A stretch of 29,486 nt of DNA from NCBI RefSeq assembly GCF_025362455.1, contig NZ_JANYGJ010000226.1:1-29486 (forward strand), read 5' to 3'. Source of the DNA: Deinococcus sp. GTDB taxonomy: Bacteria; Deinococcota; Deinococci; Deinococcales; Deinococcaceae. Shown one piece after another: positions 1-7,085 of this stretch. The notes beneath the pieces were generated by a model, which was not told the DNA's origin, did not search any database, and was given only the letters and a program-made list of their open reading frames with translations. The number at the start of each line of letters is the position of its first letter. Within the stretch, counting starts at the first letter, position 1. The position numbers were made by a program, and so were the translations under genes.

Positions 1-302
1 CCCAGCACCGCGCCCACTGCGCCCACCTGCCGCTTCCAGTCGCCGCGCAGCTTGCTCAGCGTGCTCAGGCCCTTCTCGCTCAGGCGGTACTCGCGCCGCA
101 CCCGGCCAGCGACCTCGCTCTCCTCGCTCTGAATCTGCCCCTCGGCTTCCAGGGCGTGCAGCACCGGGTAAAGGGTGCCCTCGCGGGCCGTCAGCAGGCC
201 CTCCGAGCGGGCTTTGATGGCCTGGGCAATGGCGTAGCCGTGCTCCGGCTGCCGCTCCAGCACGGCCAGAATCAGCATCCGGAGTTGCTCCTGGGATTTC
301 AT
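1..302 (-). CDS. PadR-family transcriptional regulator (C-terminus cut by window edge)
   Basis: The first 100 codons of a winged-helix repressor. The N-terminus (KSQEQLRMLILAVLERQPEHG) is followed by YAIAQAIKARSEGLL and by EGTLYPVLHALEAEG, the classic PadR helix-turn-helix and wing core, and then by RREYRLSEKG. PadR proteins are dimeric repressors that usually control a neighbouring gene or themselves and respond to small molecules. The start ATG at 302 lies 6 nt behind a TATACT -10 hexamer, so the mRNA is probably leaderless. Just upstream are two direct copies of CGATGTAT (325-332 and 340-347) and a related GATCGAGGTATCG, which may be its own operator. The stop codon is outside the window. 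The family call is firm; the ligand and target are unknown. Confidence 0.88.
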   Translation of the reverse strand, partial: MKSQEQLRMLILAVLERQPEHGYAIAQAIKARSEGLLTAREGTLYPVLHALEAEGQIQSEESEVAGRVRREYRLSEKGLSTLSKLRGDWKRQVGAVGAVL

Positions 303-308
303 GGACGC

Positions 309-350
309 AGTATACCTCCAGACCCGATGTATTGCAAACCGATGTATCTC
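309..350 (-). promoter_or_regulatory. padR promoter with repeated operator-like octamers
   Basis: On the minus strand TATACT (314-309) is followed by six bases and then the padR ATG. Two tandem CGATGTAT octamers lie immediately upstream, where a self-regulating PadR would bind. The region also contains the stop codon of the upstream DUF1697 gene, so it separates two co-directional genes. The operator role is inference. Confidence 0.5.
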
Positions 351-876
351 AGATCGAGGTATCGAGCAAGTCGGACAGCGCCGTCACTGTGCGCCAGTTG
401 CGCGTGGTGGCGCCGACTCTCAGCCGCTGCGGATCGAGTTTGCTGCGCCCCAGGCCGTTCGGGGTATACATGAACAGCTCGCGTCCGGAGAGTACCCATT
501 CGTCGGCGCCGCTCTGAACCGCCATCATCGCCGCCACGCCTTCCAAGCCTGGTTCAGCGTCCAGCAGGGCCAGTTGGACTTTGCTGCCGTCCTGGGCGGC
601 CTGAAGCGGGTACGGGTTTCGTTCGGTCATGTCGGCCCATTCGGCAGCGCTGCGCAGGAGGACAGCCACCGCAAAACCGAACTCGGCCTCCAAGGCAGCT
701 TCAACGGGTTCACGGCTGATCTGACCCGCGTAAACGGCGTTGCCGCTCTGGATATAGGTCTGCACCTGCTTGAGCCCCAGCGATTCGAACACGGCGCGCA
801 GGGCAAGCATCGGCACTTTGCGGTGGCCGCCGACGTTGACACCGCGAAGCAGGGCGATGTGGAGCGAGCTGGACAT
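349..876 (-). CDS. DUF1697 domain protein
   Basis: A 175-residue cytoplasmic protein of the DUF1697 family. The N-terminal ALLRGVNVGGHRKVPM, followed by LRAVFESLGLKQVQTYIQSGNAV, is the family signature. The C-terminal half has the usual ELFMYTPNGLGRSKL and ATTRNWRTVTAL motifs. The function of the family is unknown; the fold is small alpha/beta. I chose the ATG at 876 because the signature begins directly after it. A TTG at 894 would add six residues (MAHNAA) without family support. The gene ends 46 bp before the padR start on the same strand, so the two may be partly co-transcribed. Confidence 0.85.
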   Translation of the reverse strand: MSSSLHIALLRGVNVGGHRKVPMLALRAVFESLGLKQVQTYIQSGNAVYAGQISREPVEAALEAEFGFAVAVLLRSAAEWADMTERNPYPLQAAQDGSKVQLALLDAEPGLEGVAAMMAVQSGADEWVLSGRELFMYTPNGLGRSKLDPQRLRVGATTRNWRTVTALSDLLDTSI

Positions 877-921
877 GGCGGCATTGTGCGCCAATCTCTA
901 GCTTTACTTTCCAAAGCAGGG

Positions 922-934
922 TACTCTATTGGAT
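922..934 (+). promoter_or_regulatory. -10 hexamer for a leaderless dsbA/frnE-like mRNA
   Basis: TACTCT at 922-927 lies 7 nt before the ATG at 935. There is no Shine-Dalgarno sequence between them, which fits transcription starting at or next to the start codon. Confidence 0.5.
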
Positions 935-1687
935 ATGACTCAGACCTTAGCCGCTGTGCCCGGCACCACGCCCCGCCTTCAGGTCGATATCTGGTCGGAC
1001 ATCGCCTGCCCCTGGTGCTACGTGGGCAAGCGGCGCTTCGAGGCCGCGCTGGAGCAGTTTCCACACAGAGGTCAGGTCGACACAGTCTGGCACAGCTTCG
1101 AGCTGGACCCGGCGGCGCCACTGACGACCACTGACGGCACCGCCGAGATTCTGGCCCGCAAGTATGGCCGCACACCCGCCCAGGCGCAGGAAATGCTCGA
1201 CAGCATGACGCAGACCGCCGCCCAGGACGGCCTGGAGTACCACTTCGGGGCGCAGCGGCCCACCAACACCTTCCAGGCCCATCAACTCATTCACCTGGCC
1301 CGCGAGCACGGCCTTCAGGGCGCCATGAAGGAGCGGCTGCTGCGGGCCTTTTTCACCGAAGGGGCCTTTCTGGGCGACCCGGAGGTGCTGGCCCGGCTGG
1401 CCGCCGAGGTCGGGCTGGACCCTGAAGAAGTCCGCACGGCCCTGGCGGAGCAGACCCACGCCGCCGCCGTGCGGGACGACGAGGAGACGGCCCGGAGCCA
1501 CGGCATCAGCGGCGTGCCGTTCTTCGTGCTGGGCGGCAAATACGGCGTCAGCGGCGCCCAGTCGCCCGAAACCCTGCTGGGCGCCCTGAATCAGCTCTGG
1601 AGTGAGGCGGCGCCCCTGACGCTGATCGGCGCGGCCACGTCCAGCGACGGCTGCGAGGACGGAAGCTGCGCCGTGCCACAGAGCTGA
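935..1687 (+). CDS. DsbA-family oxidoreductase, FrnE-like
   Basis: A 250-residue thioredoxin-fold protein of the DsbA/FrnE group. VDIWSDIACPWCYVGKRRFE carries a CxxC active site (C25-P-W-C28). The family helical insertion follows, with NTFQAHQLIHLAREHG and AFFTEG. The second thioredoxin half has GISGVPFFVLGGKYGVSGAQ with its cis-proline. The family does disulfide or dithiol chemistry; characterised FrnE from Deinococcus is linked to oxidative-stress tolerance (family knowledge). There is no signal peptide, so it is cytoplasmic. The C-terminal tail holds a second cysteine pair (CEDGSC), which could resolve the active-site disulfide. I chose the ATG at 935 over the in-frame TTG at 929 because of the -10 spacing. 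Confidence 0.9.
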   Translation: MTQTLAAVPGTTPRLQVDIWSDIACPWCYVGKRRFEAALEQFPHRGQVDTVWHSFELDPAAPLTTTDGTAEILARKYGRTPAQAQEMLDSMTQTAAQDGLEYHFGAQRPTNTFQAHQLIHLAREHGLQGAMKERLLRAFFTEGAFLGDPEVLARLAAEVGLDPEEVRTALAEQTHAAAVRDDEETARSHGISGVPFFVLGGKYGVSGAQSPETLLGALNQLWSEAAPLTLIGAATSSDGCEDGSCAVPQS

Positions 1688-1771
1688 GTCGCACTGCCCG
1701 AACGGTCAGCTAGCCTGGTCGGCGGGTATGCGGGCCACGACGACGTGCACTGAGCTGCCCGGCGCCGCCTG

Positions 1772-2782
1772 TCACTGCCACGACAGAAACTGCACGGCGC
1801 CGGGACGCAATTCCACGTCCAGTTCTGTCTGGGCGCCGATCAGTTCGCCGTCGAGGTGAACAGGTGTAGGCCGCTCCCAGCGCAGGGTCACGCGCCCGCC
1901 CTGGGCCTGACGCACCCGCGAGTCGGCCAGGTGCCGGACGCGCAACACCGCCAGCATTAGTGACAGCAGACCCAGGCGACCTACCCGAGCGCCCAGCACC
2001 ACATTGAGCTGGCCATCGAAGGCGCTCGAATGCGGCGAAATGCGAAAGCCGCCGCCGTAGCGCGTGCCGTTCATGACCGCCACCAGGCACGACGGTCCGG
2101 CGTGGAGCAGTTCCCCGTCCACGCGCACCTCCACGCCGCCCACCTGGAGCCCTCGCAGGGCGCTGAGCGCCGCCCACAGGTAGCGCCCGAAGCCCGGCAG
2201 CCGGGGGCCAGGCAGCCCCAAAACAGAGAGCCGGGCCGGGGCTTGCGTCAGCCGGGCCGCCACCTGAGCGTCGAAGCCCATGCCCAGGCCGTTGAGCAGC
2301 CATCTCTCGGACCGTAAGGAGCCCGGTCCCGCAGGCCAGGTCACGCGCAGGGCGTCGGCGGCGTGGGGCGGGCGGCTCAGGCGGGCCAGGGCCGCCGCAA
2401 AATCACCCGGCTTCAGGCCCAGCATTCCGGCAAAATCGTTGCCGGTGCCCAGCGGCACCACGCCCAGCCGCCGCCCGGTGCCGACCAGTGCGGGCAGCAG
2501 GTTGCTGACCGTGCCGTCGCCGCCCACCGCCAGCACCGCCACACCGCCGGGCAGGGCCGACACCTGCGCCAGCGCCAGCGCCGCCGCCCCTACCTCCAGC
2601 AGCGTGTAGGGCAGATGCGCCGCCGCCAGGGCCGCCTCCAGCCGGGGCCACTCGCGCCCGGCCAGGCCGCGCCCCGCCTGGGCGTTGAGCACCACCGCCA
2701 GCGACTCGAACGGCAGGGCCGTCGGCTGTGACGGAACCGGGCGCGACGAGCCTGACCTTGGGGCTGACCTTGAGCCTGACAT
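1772..2782 (-). CDS. Diacylglycerol kinase-family lipid kinase
   Basis: A 336-residue protein of the DAGK catalytic family (DgkB/YegS/LCB5 type), which phosphorylates diacylglycerol or a related lipid with ATP at the membrane face. Visible motifs are VLNAQAGRG near residue 31, the nucleotide-binding GGDGT (87-91), and VVPLGTGNDFA (GTGND 112-116). The C-terminal beta domain has MNGTRYGGGFRISPHSSAFDG and VHLDGELI. A TATGCT -10 on this strand (2798-2793) puts the transcription start close before the ATG at 2782, which I prefer. The ATG at 2797 falls inside that hexamer. The gene is divergent from the Lon-N protein with nearly overlapping promoters. The substrate is not determined. Confidence 0.85.
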   Translation of the reverse strand: MSGSRSAPRSGSSRPVPSQPTALPFESLAVVLNAQAGRGLAGREWPRLEAALAAAHLPYTLLEVGAAALALAQVSALPGGVAVLAVGGDGTVSNLLPALVGTGRRLGVVPLGTGNDFAGMLGLKPGDFAAALARLSRPPHAADALRVTWPAGPGSLRSERWLLNGLGMGFDAQVAARLTQAPARLSVLGLPGPRLPGFGRYLWAALSALRGLQVGGVEVRVDGELLHAGPSCLVAVMNGTRYGGGFRISPHSSAFDGQLNVVLGARVGRLGLLSLMLAVLRVRHLADSRVRQAQGGRVTLRWERPTPVHLDGELIGAQTELDVELRPGAVQFLSWQ

Positions 2783-2792
2783 TTCAACGTCC

Positions 2793-2842
2793 AGCATAGC
2801 GAAACTGGCCTGCACAGCCAGGGCTTTGTATGCTCCGGTTAT
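2793..2842. promoter_or_regulatory. Divergent promoter pair between lipid kinase and Lon-N gene
   Basis: TATGCT occurs once on the minus strand (2798-2793, reading toward the lipid kinase) and once on the plus strand (2829-2834, reading toward the Lon-N gene). About 30 bp separate them, so the two -35 regions must interleave and the genes may be co-regulated. Confidence 0.5.
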
Positions 2843-2878
2843 ATGTTGGCTGGCAATCAGGACCAGCATGCGGGGACC

Positions 2879-3484
2879 ATGTTGATTCCGCTGTTTCCGC
2901 TGCCCAATTTTGTCCTGTTTCCCGGCCAGGTGGTGCCGCTGTATATCTTCGAGCAGCGCTACCGGACCCTGCTCAGCCGCGTGCAGCAGAGCGGCGAGGC
3001 GTTCGGTATGCCCCAGATTCTGACGCCCTCCACCGAGGACTCGCGCCCGCTCCAGGCCCGGCTGTCCGCCATCGGCACGCTGGCGCACCTGCGCGAGATC
3101 GCGCCGCACGAGGACGGCACCTCGTCGATCACGGTCACGGGCGGCGAGCGCTTCGAGATCGTGCAGCTCATCGACGACCAGGACTACCTGATGGCCGAGG
3201 TCCGGCTGCTGCCGCTGACGGAAGAACTGGGTGAGAGTACGGCCACCATCCACACCGCGCTGGCCAGCCGCCTGCTCAGCGACCTGCTGCGCCTGCGCCC
3301 CGAAGACCAGGCCGCCATCCGCGAGCACGCGCCCAGCGAGCCGCTGCTGCTGGCCTCGTTCGCCTCGGCCCTGCTGCCCCTCAGCGGCGAGGAGCGCCAG
3401 CAGGCCCTGGAAGCCCCGACCCTCAGCGAGCGGCTGGAAACGCTGGTGGGCTTCGTGCCCAGCGACGGTAGGCAGCTCAACTGA
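2879..3484 (+). CDS. Lon protease N-terminal (substrate-binding) domain protein
   Basis: A stand-alone LON N-terminal domain protein of 201 residues, with no ATPase or protease domain. The start is the family signature (MLIPLFPLPNFVLFPGQVVP, then LYIFEQRYRTLL), and the SITVTGGERFEIVQ strand region follows. Such proteins are thought to bind unfolded or partner proteins, and their function is poorly known. The ATG at 2879 fits the family start. An ATG at 2843, 8 nt behind a TATGCT hexamer, would give a leaderless mRNA and 12 extra residues (MLAGNQDQHAGT), and cannot be excluded. It converges on tyrA across a hairpin repeat. Confidence 0.85.
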   Translation: MLIPLFPLPNFVLFPGQVVPLYIFEQRYRTLLSRVQQSGEAFGMPQILTPSTEDSRPLQARLSAIGTLAHLREIAPHEDGTSSITVTGGERFEIVQLIDDQDYLMAEVRLLPLTEELGESTATIHTALASRLLSDLLRLRPEDQAAIREHAPSEPLLLASFASALLPLSGEERQQALEAPTLSERLETLVGFVPSDGRQLN

Positions 3485-3495
3485 GCGTTGGACAA

Positions 3496-3621
3496 AGCAG
3501 ATGTCATAAAAAGACCCTTTTTATGACCGAGCGGAGCGAGTAGTTTTGGCTGAGCAAGGCGCAGAATGGAGGCGCGGGGAGGCTGTTTTCCCCGTGGCGT
3601 AATTCGGAGTCCTGCTCTAGA
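3496..3621 (+). repeat. MITE-like hairpin repeat, copy 1
   Basis: About 126 bp, nearly identical to the reverse complement of 7652-7782. It starts AGCAGATGTC and ends GTCCTGCTCTAGAGC. Taking both copies together, the full ends appear to be CTCTAGAGCAG and CTGCTCTAGAG, a terminal inverted repeat. Inside are an 11-bp-stem hairpin (3503-3527) and a CGGGGA/TCCCCG pair. It has no credible coding capacity and sits between convergent genes, which suggests a small non-autonomous element or dispersed repeat. Confidence 0.8.
3503..3527. terminator. Perfect hairpin inside repeat copy 1, possible bidirectional terminator
   Basis: GTCATAAAAAG, then ACC, then CTTTTTATGAC form an 11-bp perfect stem with a 3-nt loop. 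It lies between the convergent Lon-N and tyrA genes. The U-run is part of the stem, so termination strength is uncertain. Confidence 0.45.
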
Positions 3622-3640
3622 GCGGCGCAGGCACAGCCGC

Positions 3641-4735
3641 TCAGCCCCGGTTGCGCGTCTTGTACCCCTCGGCGCCCAGCAGCTCGGCGGCGCGTTGCAC
3701 GTCGCTCTCTTCTTCCAGGCCCAGGCGCAGGGCGCCGCCGTGTTCTCGCACGGCCAGCACCTCGATGTCCTTGATGTTGATGCTGGCCTCGCCCAGAATC
3801 CGGCTGACCGCGCCGATCTGGTTGGGTTTGTCGGGCACGGCCACCACCAGGTCGTACTTGGGCGGCAGCAGCGAGCGTTTAACCACCGGCAGGTTGTCGC
3901 GGGTGCGCTTGCCCTCCACGGCGGACACCAGCAGCTCTTCGGGGTCGTCGAGGGTGTCGGCCAGGTGCTCAAGCTGGCGCGAGAAGCGCTGAATGGCCTC
4001 ACGTAGCGCCAGTTTATTCTCGACCACCATGTCGCGGCTCATGCGCGGGTCGCCGCTGGCCACGCGGGTCAGGTCACGAAAGCCCCCGGCGGCCAGCAGG
4101 CTCAGGCGCTCGTCGCGGGCGACCATGTGGGTCAGCGCCAGGCTGGCCAGGTACGGCAGGTGGCTGATGGTGGCGACCAGGTTGTCGTGGGCGTCGGGCG
4201 GCATCACCACGGCGGCGGCGCCCAGGTGCTCGACCAGGCGGCGCATCCGCGACAAGGCCCGCAACGGCGTGCGCTCGGTGGGCGTCAGCACCCAGATGGC
4301 GTTCTCCAGCAGGCCCGCCGAGGCGTTGGCGACCCCCCCGCGCTCGGAGCCGGTCATCGGGTGGCCGGGCACGAAGTTGCGCACGCCCAGCGCCTCGAAT
4401 TCGGCGGCGATAGCGGATTTGACGCTGCCCACGTCGGTCACCAGCGCCGAGCTGGGGAGATACGGCGCCAGTTCGCGGGCCAGCGGCGAGAGGGCCTTGA
4501 CCGGCACGGCCAGGATCACCAGGTCGGCGGCGCTGAGCCACTCGCCGGGCGTGGCCCGCACCTCGTCGATGACGCCCAGCGCCAGCGCCTCTTCCAGCGC
4601 CTGAGCCGAGGCGTCGAGCCCGATGATGCGGTGCGCCAGCAGCCGGTCACGCAGCCCCAGCGCCACGCTGCCGCCGATCAGGCCCACCCCCACCACCACC
4701 GCCGTCTTGTAGACCTCTCCCCTGCCCGTGCTCAT
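3641..4735 (-). CDS. tyrA: Prephenate dehydrogenase with C-terminal ACT domain
   Basis: A 364-residue enzyme that oxidatively decarboxylates prephenate to 4-hydroxyphenylpyruvate for tyrosine synthesis, using NAD(P)+. The N-terminal Rossmann fold has GVGLIGGSV (GxGxxG at 16-21), followed by VTDVGSVKSAI, PGHPMTGSERGG and PPDAHDNLVATISHLPY, all family hallmarks. From about residue 288 an ACT domain begins (YDLVVAVPDKPNQIGAVSRI), which in this family gives feedback control by amino acids, probably tyrosine. A TAGCCT hexamer ends 9 nt before the ATG. Length and domains are complete. Confidence 0.93.
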   Translation of the reverse strand: MSTGRGEVYKTAVVVGVGLIGGSVALGLRDRLLAHRIIGLDASAQALEEALALGVIDEVRATPGEWLSAADLVILAVPVKALSPLARELAPYLPSSALVTDVGSVKSAIAAEFEALGVRNFVPGHPMTGSERGGVANASAGLLENAIWVLTPTERTPLRALSRMRRLVEHLGAAAVVMPPDAHDNLVATISHLPYLASLALTHMVARDERLSLLAAGGFRDLTRVASGDPRMSRDMVVENKLALREAIQRFSRQLEHLADTLDDPEELLVSAVEGKRTRDNLPVVKRSLLPPKYDLVVAVPDKPNQIGAVSRILGEASINIKDIEVLAVREHGGALRLGLEEESDVQRAAELLGAEGYKTRNRG

Positions 4736-4850
4736 GCCAGTGGCAGGCTAGCACGGAGCGCAGGGAATTCTGAGGCGGTGGGCGCAGGGGCAGGCCGCGT
4801 TGCTGCCAGGCGACACGGGCGTTCTGGTCAAGTGGAGTGAAACAACCATT

Positions 4851-4917
4851 TCATTCTGAGCTTCGCTGCGAGCAATGTCGGTTTGACGACGAGATCCTTG
4901 CACTACGCTCAGGATGA
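4851..4917. repeat. Small inverted-repeat element (CATTCTGAGC type)
   Basis: TCATTCTGAGC (4851-4861) and GCTCAGGATGA (4907-4917) are imperfect inverted arms around an internal GTCGGTTTGACGAC pair and GAGATCCTTG. Similar CATTCTGAGC...GCTCAGGATGAC elements are, as I recall, dispersed in several bacterial genomes. It lies in the tyrA-MOSC intergenic space and has no ORF. Confidence 0.55.
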
Positions 4918-4922
4918 CAAGC

Positions 4923-4965
4923 GTTGGATTTTGCAAGTGTTGGATTTTGCAAGTGTTGGATTTTA
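4923..4965. repeat. 16-bp tandem repeat, about 2.7 copies
   Basis: The unit GTTGGATTTTGCAAGT occurs exactly at 4923-4938 and 4939-4954, with a partial third copy at 4955-4965. It directly follows the inverted-repeat element and is AT-rich compared with the surroundings. Copy number could vary between strains. Confidence 0.85.
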
Positions 4966-5012
4966 GCGGATTCACCGGCAAAAAGAAGACCGACAATTGC
5001 ATGCAAAGGTGT

Positions 5013-5654
5013 CTACCCTCCGACTTTCGCCAGCCTGGCCGCCAGCTCCGAGCGCATCTTGGCGTGCAGGGCGGGCGCGGCCAGCAACTTCGTTATCTGG
5101 GCCGGGGTCGGCACCTTGGCGTAAAAGTACTCGAAGGTGTCGAGCACGGTGGCGGCGCCTTCCTGGGGCGCAAATTCGACTTGCACGGCGTCCCCGGCCT
5201 GGACGGGGCCTTCCTCCAGCACGCGGGCGTAGAGGCCGGGGCGGCGCTGCTCCCGAAACACCTTGACGAACTGCGGGTCGCTCATGCGGGCGGCCAGCGT
5301 GGCGCAGGGAATGCGGGCGGCAGTCACCTCCAGCAGCGCCGCCCCAACACGCAGGCGGGTACCGATGGCCACAGGCGCCGACTCCAGCTCCGGAATCAGC
5401 AGGTTTTCGCCGAAGGTGCCGGGGGCGAGGTCGCGGCCCAGCAGCGCCGAGAAGTGGTCGTAATCCGGCTGGGTATAGACGTAGACCGCCTGGTCGGGGC
5501 CGCCGTGGTGCTGTTTGTCCTGAATATGATCGCCGCTCAGCCCCAGAGAGGCGAGCCACACCGCGCCCACCTGCGGCTGCTTGAAGATGCCGCTCAGGCC
5601 GTCCTTGGCCTCCACCGGACGCGGCTGGCCGATATTGACGCTCAGCAGTTTCAT
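5013..5654 (-). CDS. MOSC domain-containing protein, YiiM-like
   Basis: A 213-residue stand-alone MOSC protein. MOSC domains are beta-rich sulfur carriers related to molybdenum-cofactor sulfurases. Stand-alone YiiM-type members are linked to detoxifying N-hydroxylated bases (family knowledge). Visible motifs are HGGPDQAVYVY (50-60), FGENLL (81-86) and RIPCATL with the conserved cysteine at C117. The C-terminal helical part matches the YiiM layout. The start ATG at 5654 overlaps the stop of a six-codon mini-ORF (ATGA), itself coupled to another, so expression may depend on translation of these. No separate SD is well placed, apart from GGAG two bases before the ATG. Confidence 0.88.
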   Translation of the reverse strand: MKLLSVNIGQPRPVEAKDGLSGIFKQPQVGAVWLASLGLSGDHIQDKQHHGGPDQAVYVYTQPDYDHFSALLGRDLAPGTFGENLLIPELESAPVAIGTRLRVGAALLEVTAARIPCATLAARMSDPQFVKVFREQRRPGLYARVLEEGPVQAGDAVQVEFAPQEGAATVLDTFEYFYAKVPTPAQITKLLAAPALHAKMRSELAARLAKVGG

Positions 5655-5671
5655 AACTCCAGCTTTTTCAT
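5651..5671 (-). CDS. Mini-ORF 2 (MKKLEL) coupled to the MOSC gene
   Basis: The six codons ATG-AAA-AAG-CTG-GAG-TTA end in TGA, and that TGA overlaps the MOSC ATG as ATGA. Its own ATG overlaps the stop of mini-ORF 1 in the same way. The codons resemble the start of the MOSC gene (MKLLSV), suggesting tandem duplication of the start region. A regulatory rather than peptide function is likely. Confidence 0.4.
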   Translation of the reverse strand: MKKLEL

Positions 5672-5688
5672 AACTCCAGCAGCTTCAT
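5668..5688 (-). CDS. Mini-ORF 1 (MKLLEL), probably leaderless
   Basis: ATG-AAG-CTG-CTG-GAG-TTA-TGA. Its ATG lies exactly 6 nt behind a TACATT hexamer (5700-5695), the spacing of the other leaderless genes here, so the mRNA probably begins at this mini-ORF. Its stop overlaps mini-ORF 2 by ATGA. Confidence 0.4.
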   Translation of the reverse strand: MKLLEL

Positions 5689-5694
5689 ACACTC

Positions 5695-5714
5695 AATGTA
5701 GCGCCCGGTATAGT
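5695..5714. promoter_or_regulatory. Back-to-back -10 elements of the MOSC and 5720 genes
   Basis: TACATT on the minus strand (5700-5695) and TATAGT on the plus strand (5709-5714) are only 8 bp apart, so the two divergent promoters must occupy overlapping DNA. TATAGT ends 5 nt before the ATG at 5720. Confidence 0.5.
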
Positions 5715-5719
5715 GCCGC

Positions 5720-6214
5720 ATGAACAGACCAAATCTGGCGCTGACCCTCGCGCTGCTGGCATCAGGCCCGGTGCTGGCCTTCACCGACCCCAGGACCGGC
5801 TTCAGCTCGGCGGCGCCCAGCGGCTGGAAACAGTCGACCTATCAGGGCGCGGCAGTGGTGTACCTGGCGCCCAAGCCACTCAAAGGCTTCAACCCGAACA
5901 TCAATGTGGTGGTGCAGGACGTGCCCGCCGCTTTCACGCTGGGGCGGTATACCGAAGTGTCGCTGCCGCAACTCAAAGCAGCGCTTCCGGGCAGCAAAGT
6001 CGTGGTGCTGCGGGCGACGACGCTCAGCGGCCTGGGTGCCACCCAGCTCAACTACACCGCCACCCAGGGCAACTACAAGCTGTATTTCACCCAGACCTAC
6101 ACGGTGGTCGGCAAGCACGCCCACCTGCTGACCGGCACCACCCTTCAGGGGCAGGAAGCCGCCCTGGCACCCGTGATGGCCGCGTTCGTCAAATCCTTTA
6201 CCATCAGGCGCTGA
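5720..6214 (+). CDS. Secreted protein, PsbP/DcrB-like fold suspected
   Basis: A 164-residue exported protein. The N-terminus (MNRPNLALTLALLASGPVLA) is a signal peptide ending in an A-x-A-like site. The mature part FTDPRTGFSSAAPSGWKQS, VVYLAPKPLKGFNPNINVVVQDV and the closing PVMAAFVKSFTIRR follow the pattern of small PsbP/Mog1/DcrB-like domains (a substrate or stress lipoprotein fold). That assignment is by pattern only. The mRNA is probably leaderless. It is a single gene, divergent from the MOSC gene. Confidence 0.7.
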   Translation: MNRPNLALTLALLASGPVLAFTDPRTGFSSAAPSGWKQSTYQGAAVVYLAPKPLKGFNPNINVVVQDVPAAFTLGRYTEVSLPQLKAALPGSKVVVLRATTLSGLGATQLNYTATQGNYKLYFTQTYTVVGKHAHLLTGTTLQGQEAALAPVMAAFVKSFTIRR

Positions 6215-6310
6215 GCGGCCAGGTTTGCCCTACCCGGCGCCCGATGAAGACGTGGCGACGCTGGCGGTGCAAGCAACTTGTCAGGGCTGAGTCGTTAAGC
6301 TAGGGGCTAT

Positions 6311-6943
6311 ATGACGATCTTCGTTCTGGTTGTTCTGGTGACCGCCCTGGGGCTGTGGCTGAGCCTCAAAGCAGGCCCGGCCCGGCGCCTGAAGCTGGTG
6401 ACAACCCCCACTCAGCCGCCCGGCGACGAGCCCGGCAGCGATACACATGCGGTGTCCAACGACGCCCTGGACGCCTTTGCGCCGCCGCCGCAGTTTCGCC
6501 TCAGCAGCGGCAACGACATGCCCGGCAACGCGCTGTCGGTCAAGATCAGGCAGTATTTTTTCGGCCACGAAGAGAGCAGCCTGTACGCCGAACTGCTGGC
6601 CACGCTGGCGGGCTCGCCCTACCGCATCTTCCCCAACGTGCGCCTGGACTTCATCTTCGACACGCTGCCCGACGCGCCGCCCAGTGTGGCCGGGCGCCTG
6701 AGCAGCCAGACGGTGGAATTCCTGATCGTGGAGGTGCCGGAATACCGCCCGGTGGTGGGCATCGCCCTGACCTATTTCGGGGATACCGAGCGCCTGCGCA
6801 GCAAACGCCACACCGACGACGCCGCCCTGAGCGTGATGGCCTTTCAGAGTGCCCGCCTGCCCCTGCTGCACATCGACCCGCGCAGCAACGTGGACGCCGA
6901 CGAACTCCACAAGCTGCTCGCCCCCCACCTGAACCGCAACTGA
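6311..6943 (+). CDS. Membrane-anchored DUF2726-like protein
   Basis: 210 residues. One N-terminal transmembrane segment (IFVLVVLVTALGLWLSL) is followed by a variable Pro/Gly linker and a C-terminal domain. The spacing of FFGHEESSLYAELLATLAGS, YRIFPNVRLDFIFDTL, VEFLIVEVPEYRPVVGIAL, LRSKRHTDDAALSVM and ARLPLLHIDP resembles DUF2726, a restriction-nuclease-like fold. The usual D...ExK pattern is not obvious, so it may be non-catalytic. AGGGG lies 4 nt before the ATG, and TAAGCT is a possible -10. The family assignment is tentative. Confidence 0.6.
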   Translation: MTIFVLVVLVTALGLWLSLKAGPARRLKLVTTPTQPPGDEPGSDTHAVSNDALDAFAPPPQFRLSSGNDMPGNALSVKIRQYFFGHEESSLYAELLATLAGSPYRIFPNVRLDFIFDTLPDAPPSVAGRLSSQTVEFLIVEVPEYRPVVGIALTYFGDTERLRSKRHTDDAALSVMAFQSARLPLLHIDPRSNVDADELHKLLAPHLNRN

Positions 6944-6973
6944 GCCTGACCTGCAACTGAGCCTGACCTGCCA
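6939..6973 (+). repeat. 17-bp tandem duplication at a gene end
   Basis: AACTGAGCCTGACCTGC occurs twice in direct tandem across the stop codon of the DUF2726-like gene, a local duplication of the gene end. Confidence 0.7.
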
Positions 6974-6984
6974 CTGGACCCGAA

Positions 6985-7019
6985 CAGGGCCGACGCAAGC
7001 GTGTGAGGCGTCGGCCCTG
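6985..7019. terminator. Strong GC hairpin between convergent genes
   Basis: CAGGGCCGACGC (6985-6996) and GCGTCGGCCCTG (7008-7019) pair perfectly over 12 bp with an 11-nt loop. The neighbours converge here, so it probably ends both transcripts. No long T-run follows on either side. Confidence 0.65.
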
Positions 7020-7085
7020 CTGCATTAGCTTGTTCAGGCCAGGTGGTGTCTGCGCTTGGTTGCCAGGCGCCGCAGACACACCGGA

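Noticed and set aside
301..1134. Plus-strand frame opposite the DUF1697 gene
   Set aside because: Shadow of a clearly recognisable minus-strand family protein.
3503..3527. Radiation/desiccation response motif (TTATG...CATAA type) in the hairpin repeat
   Set aside because: The half-sites are arranged outward (GTCATAA...TTATGAC) with the wrong spacing, and the sequence occurs in both repeat copies, so it belongs to the repeat.
4748..5002. Minus-strand frame between tyrA and the MOSC gene
   Set aside because: It runs through the inverted-repeat element and the 16-bp tandem repeats; not protein-like.
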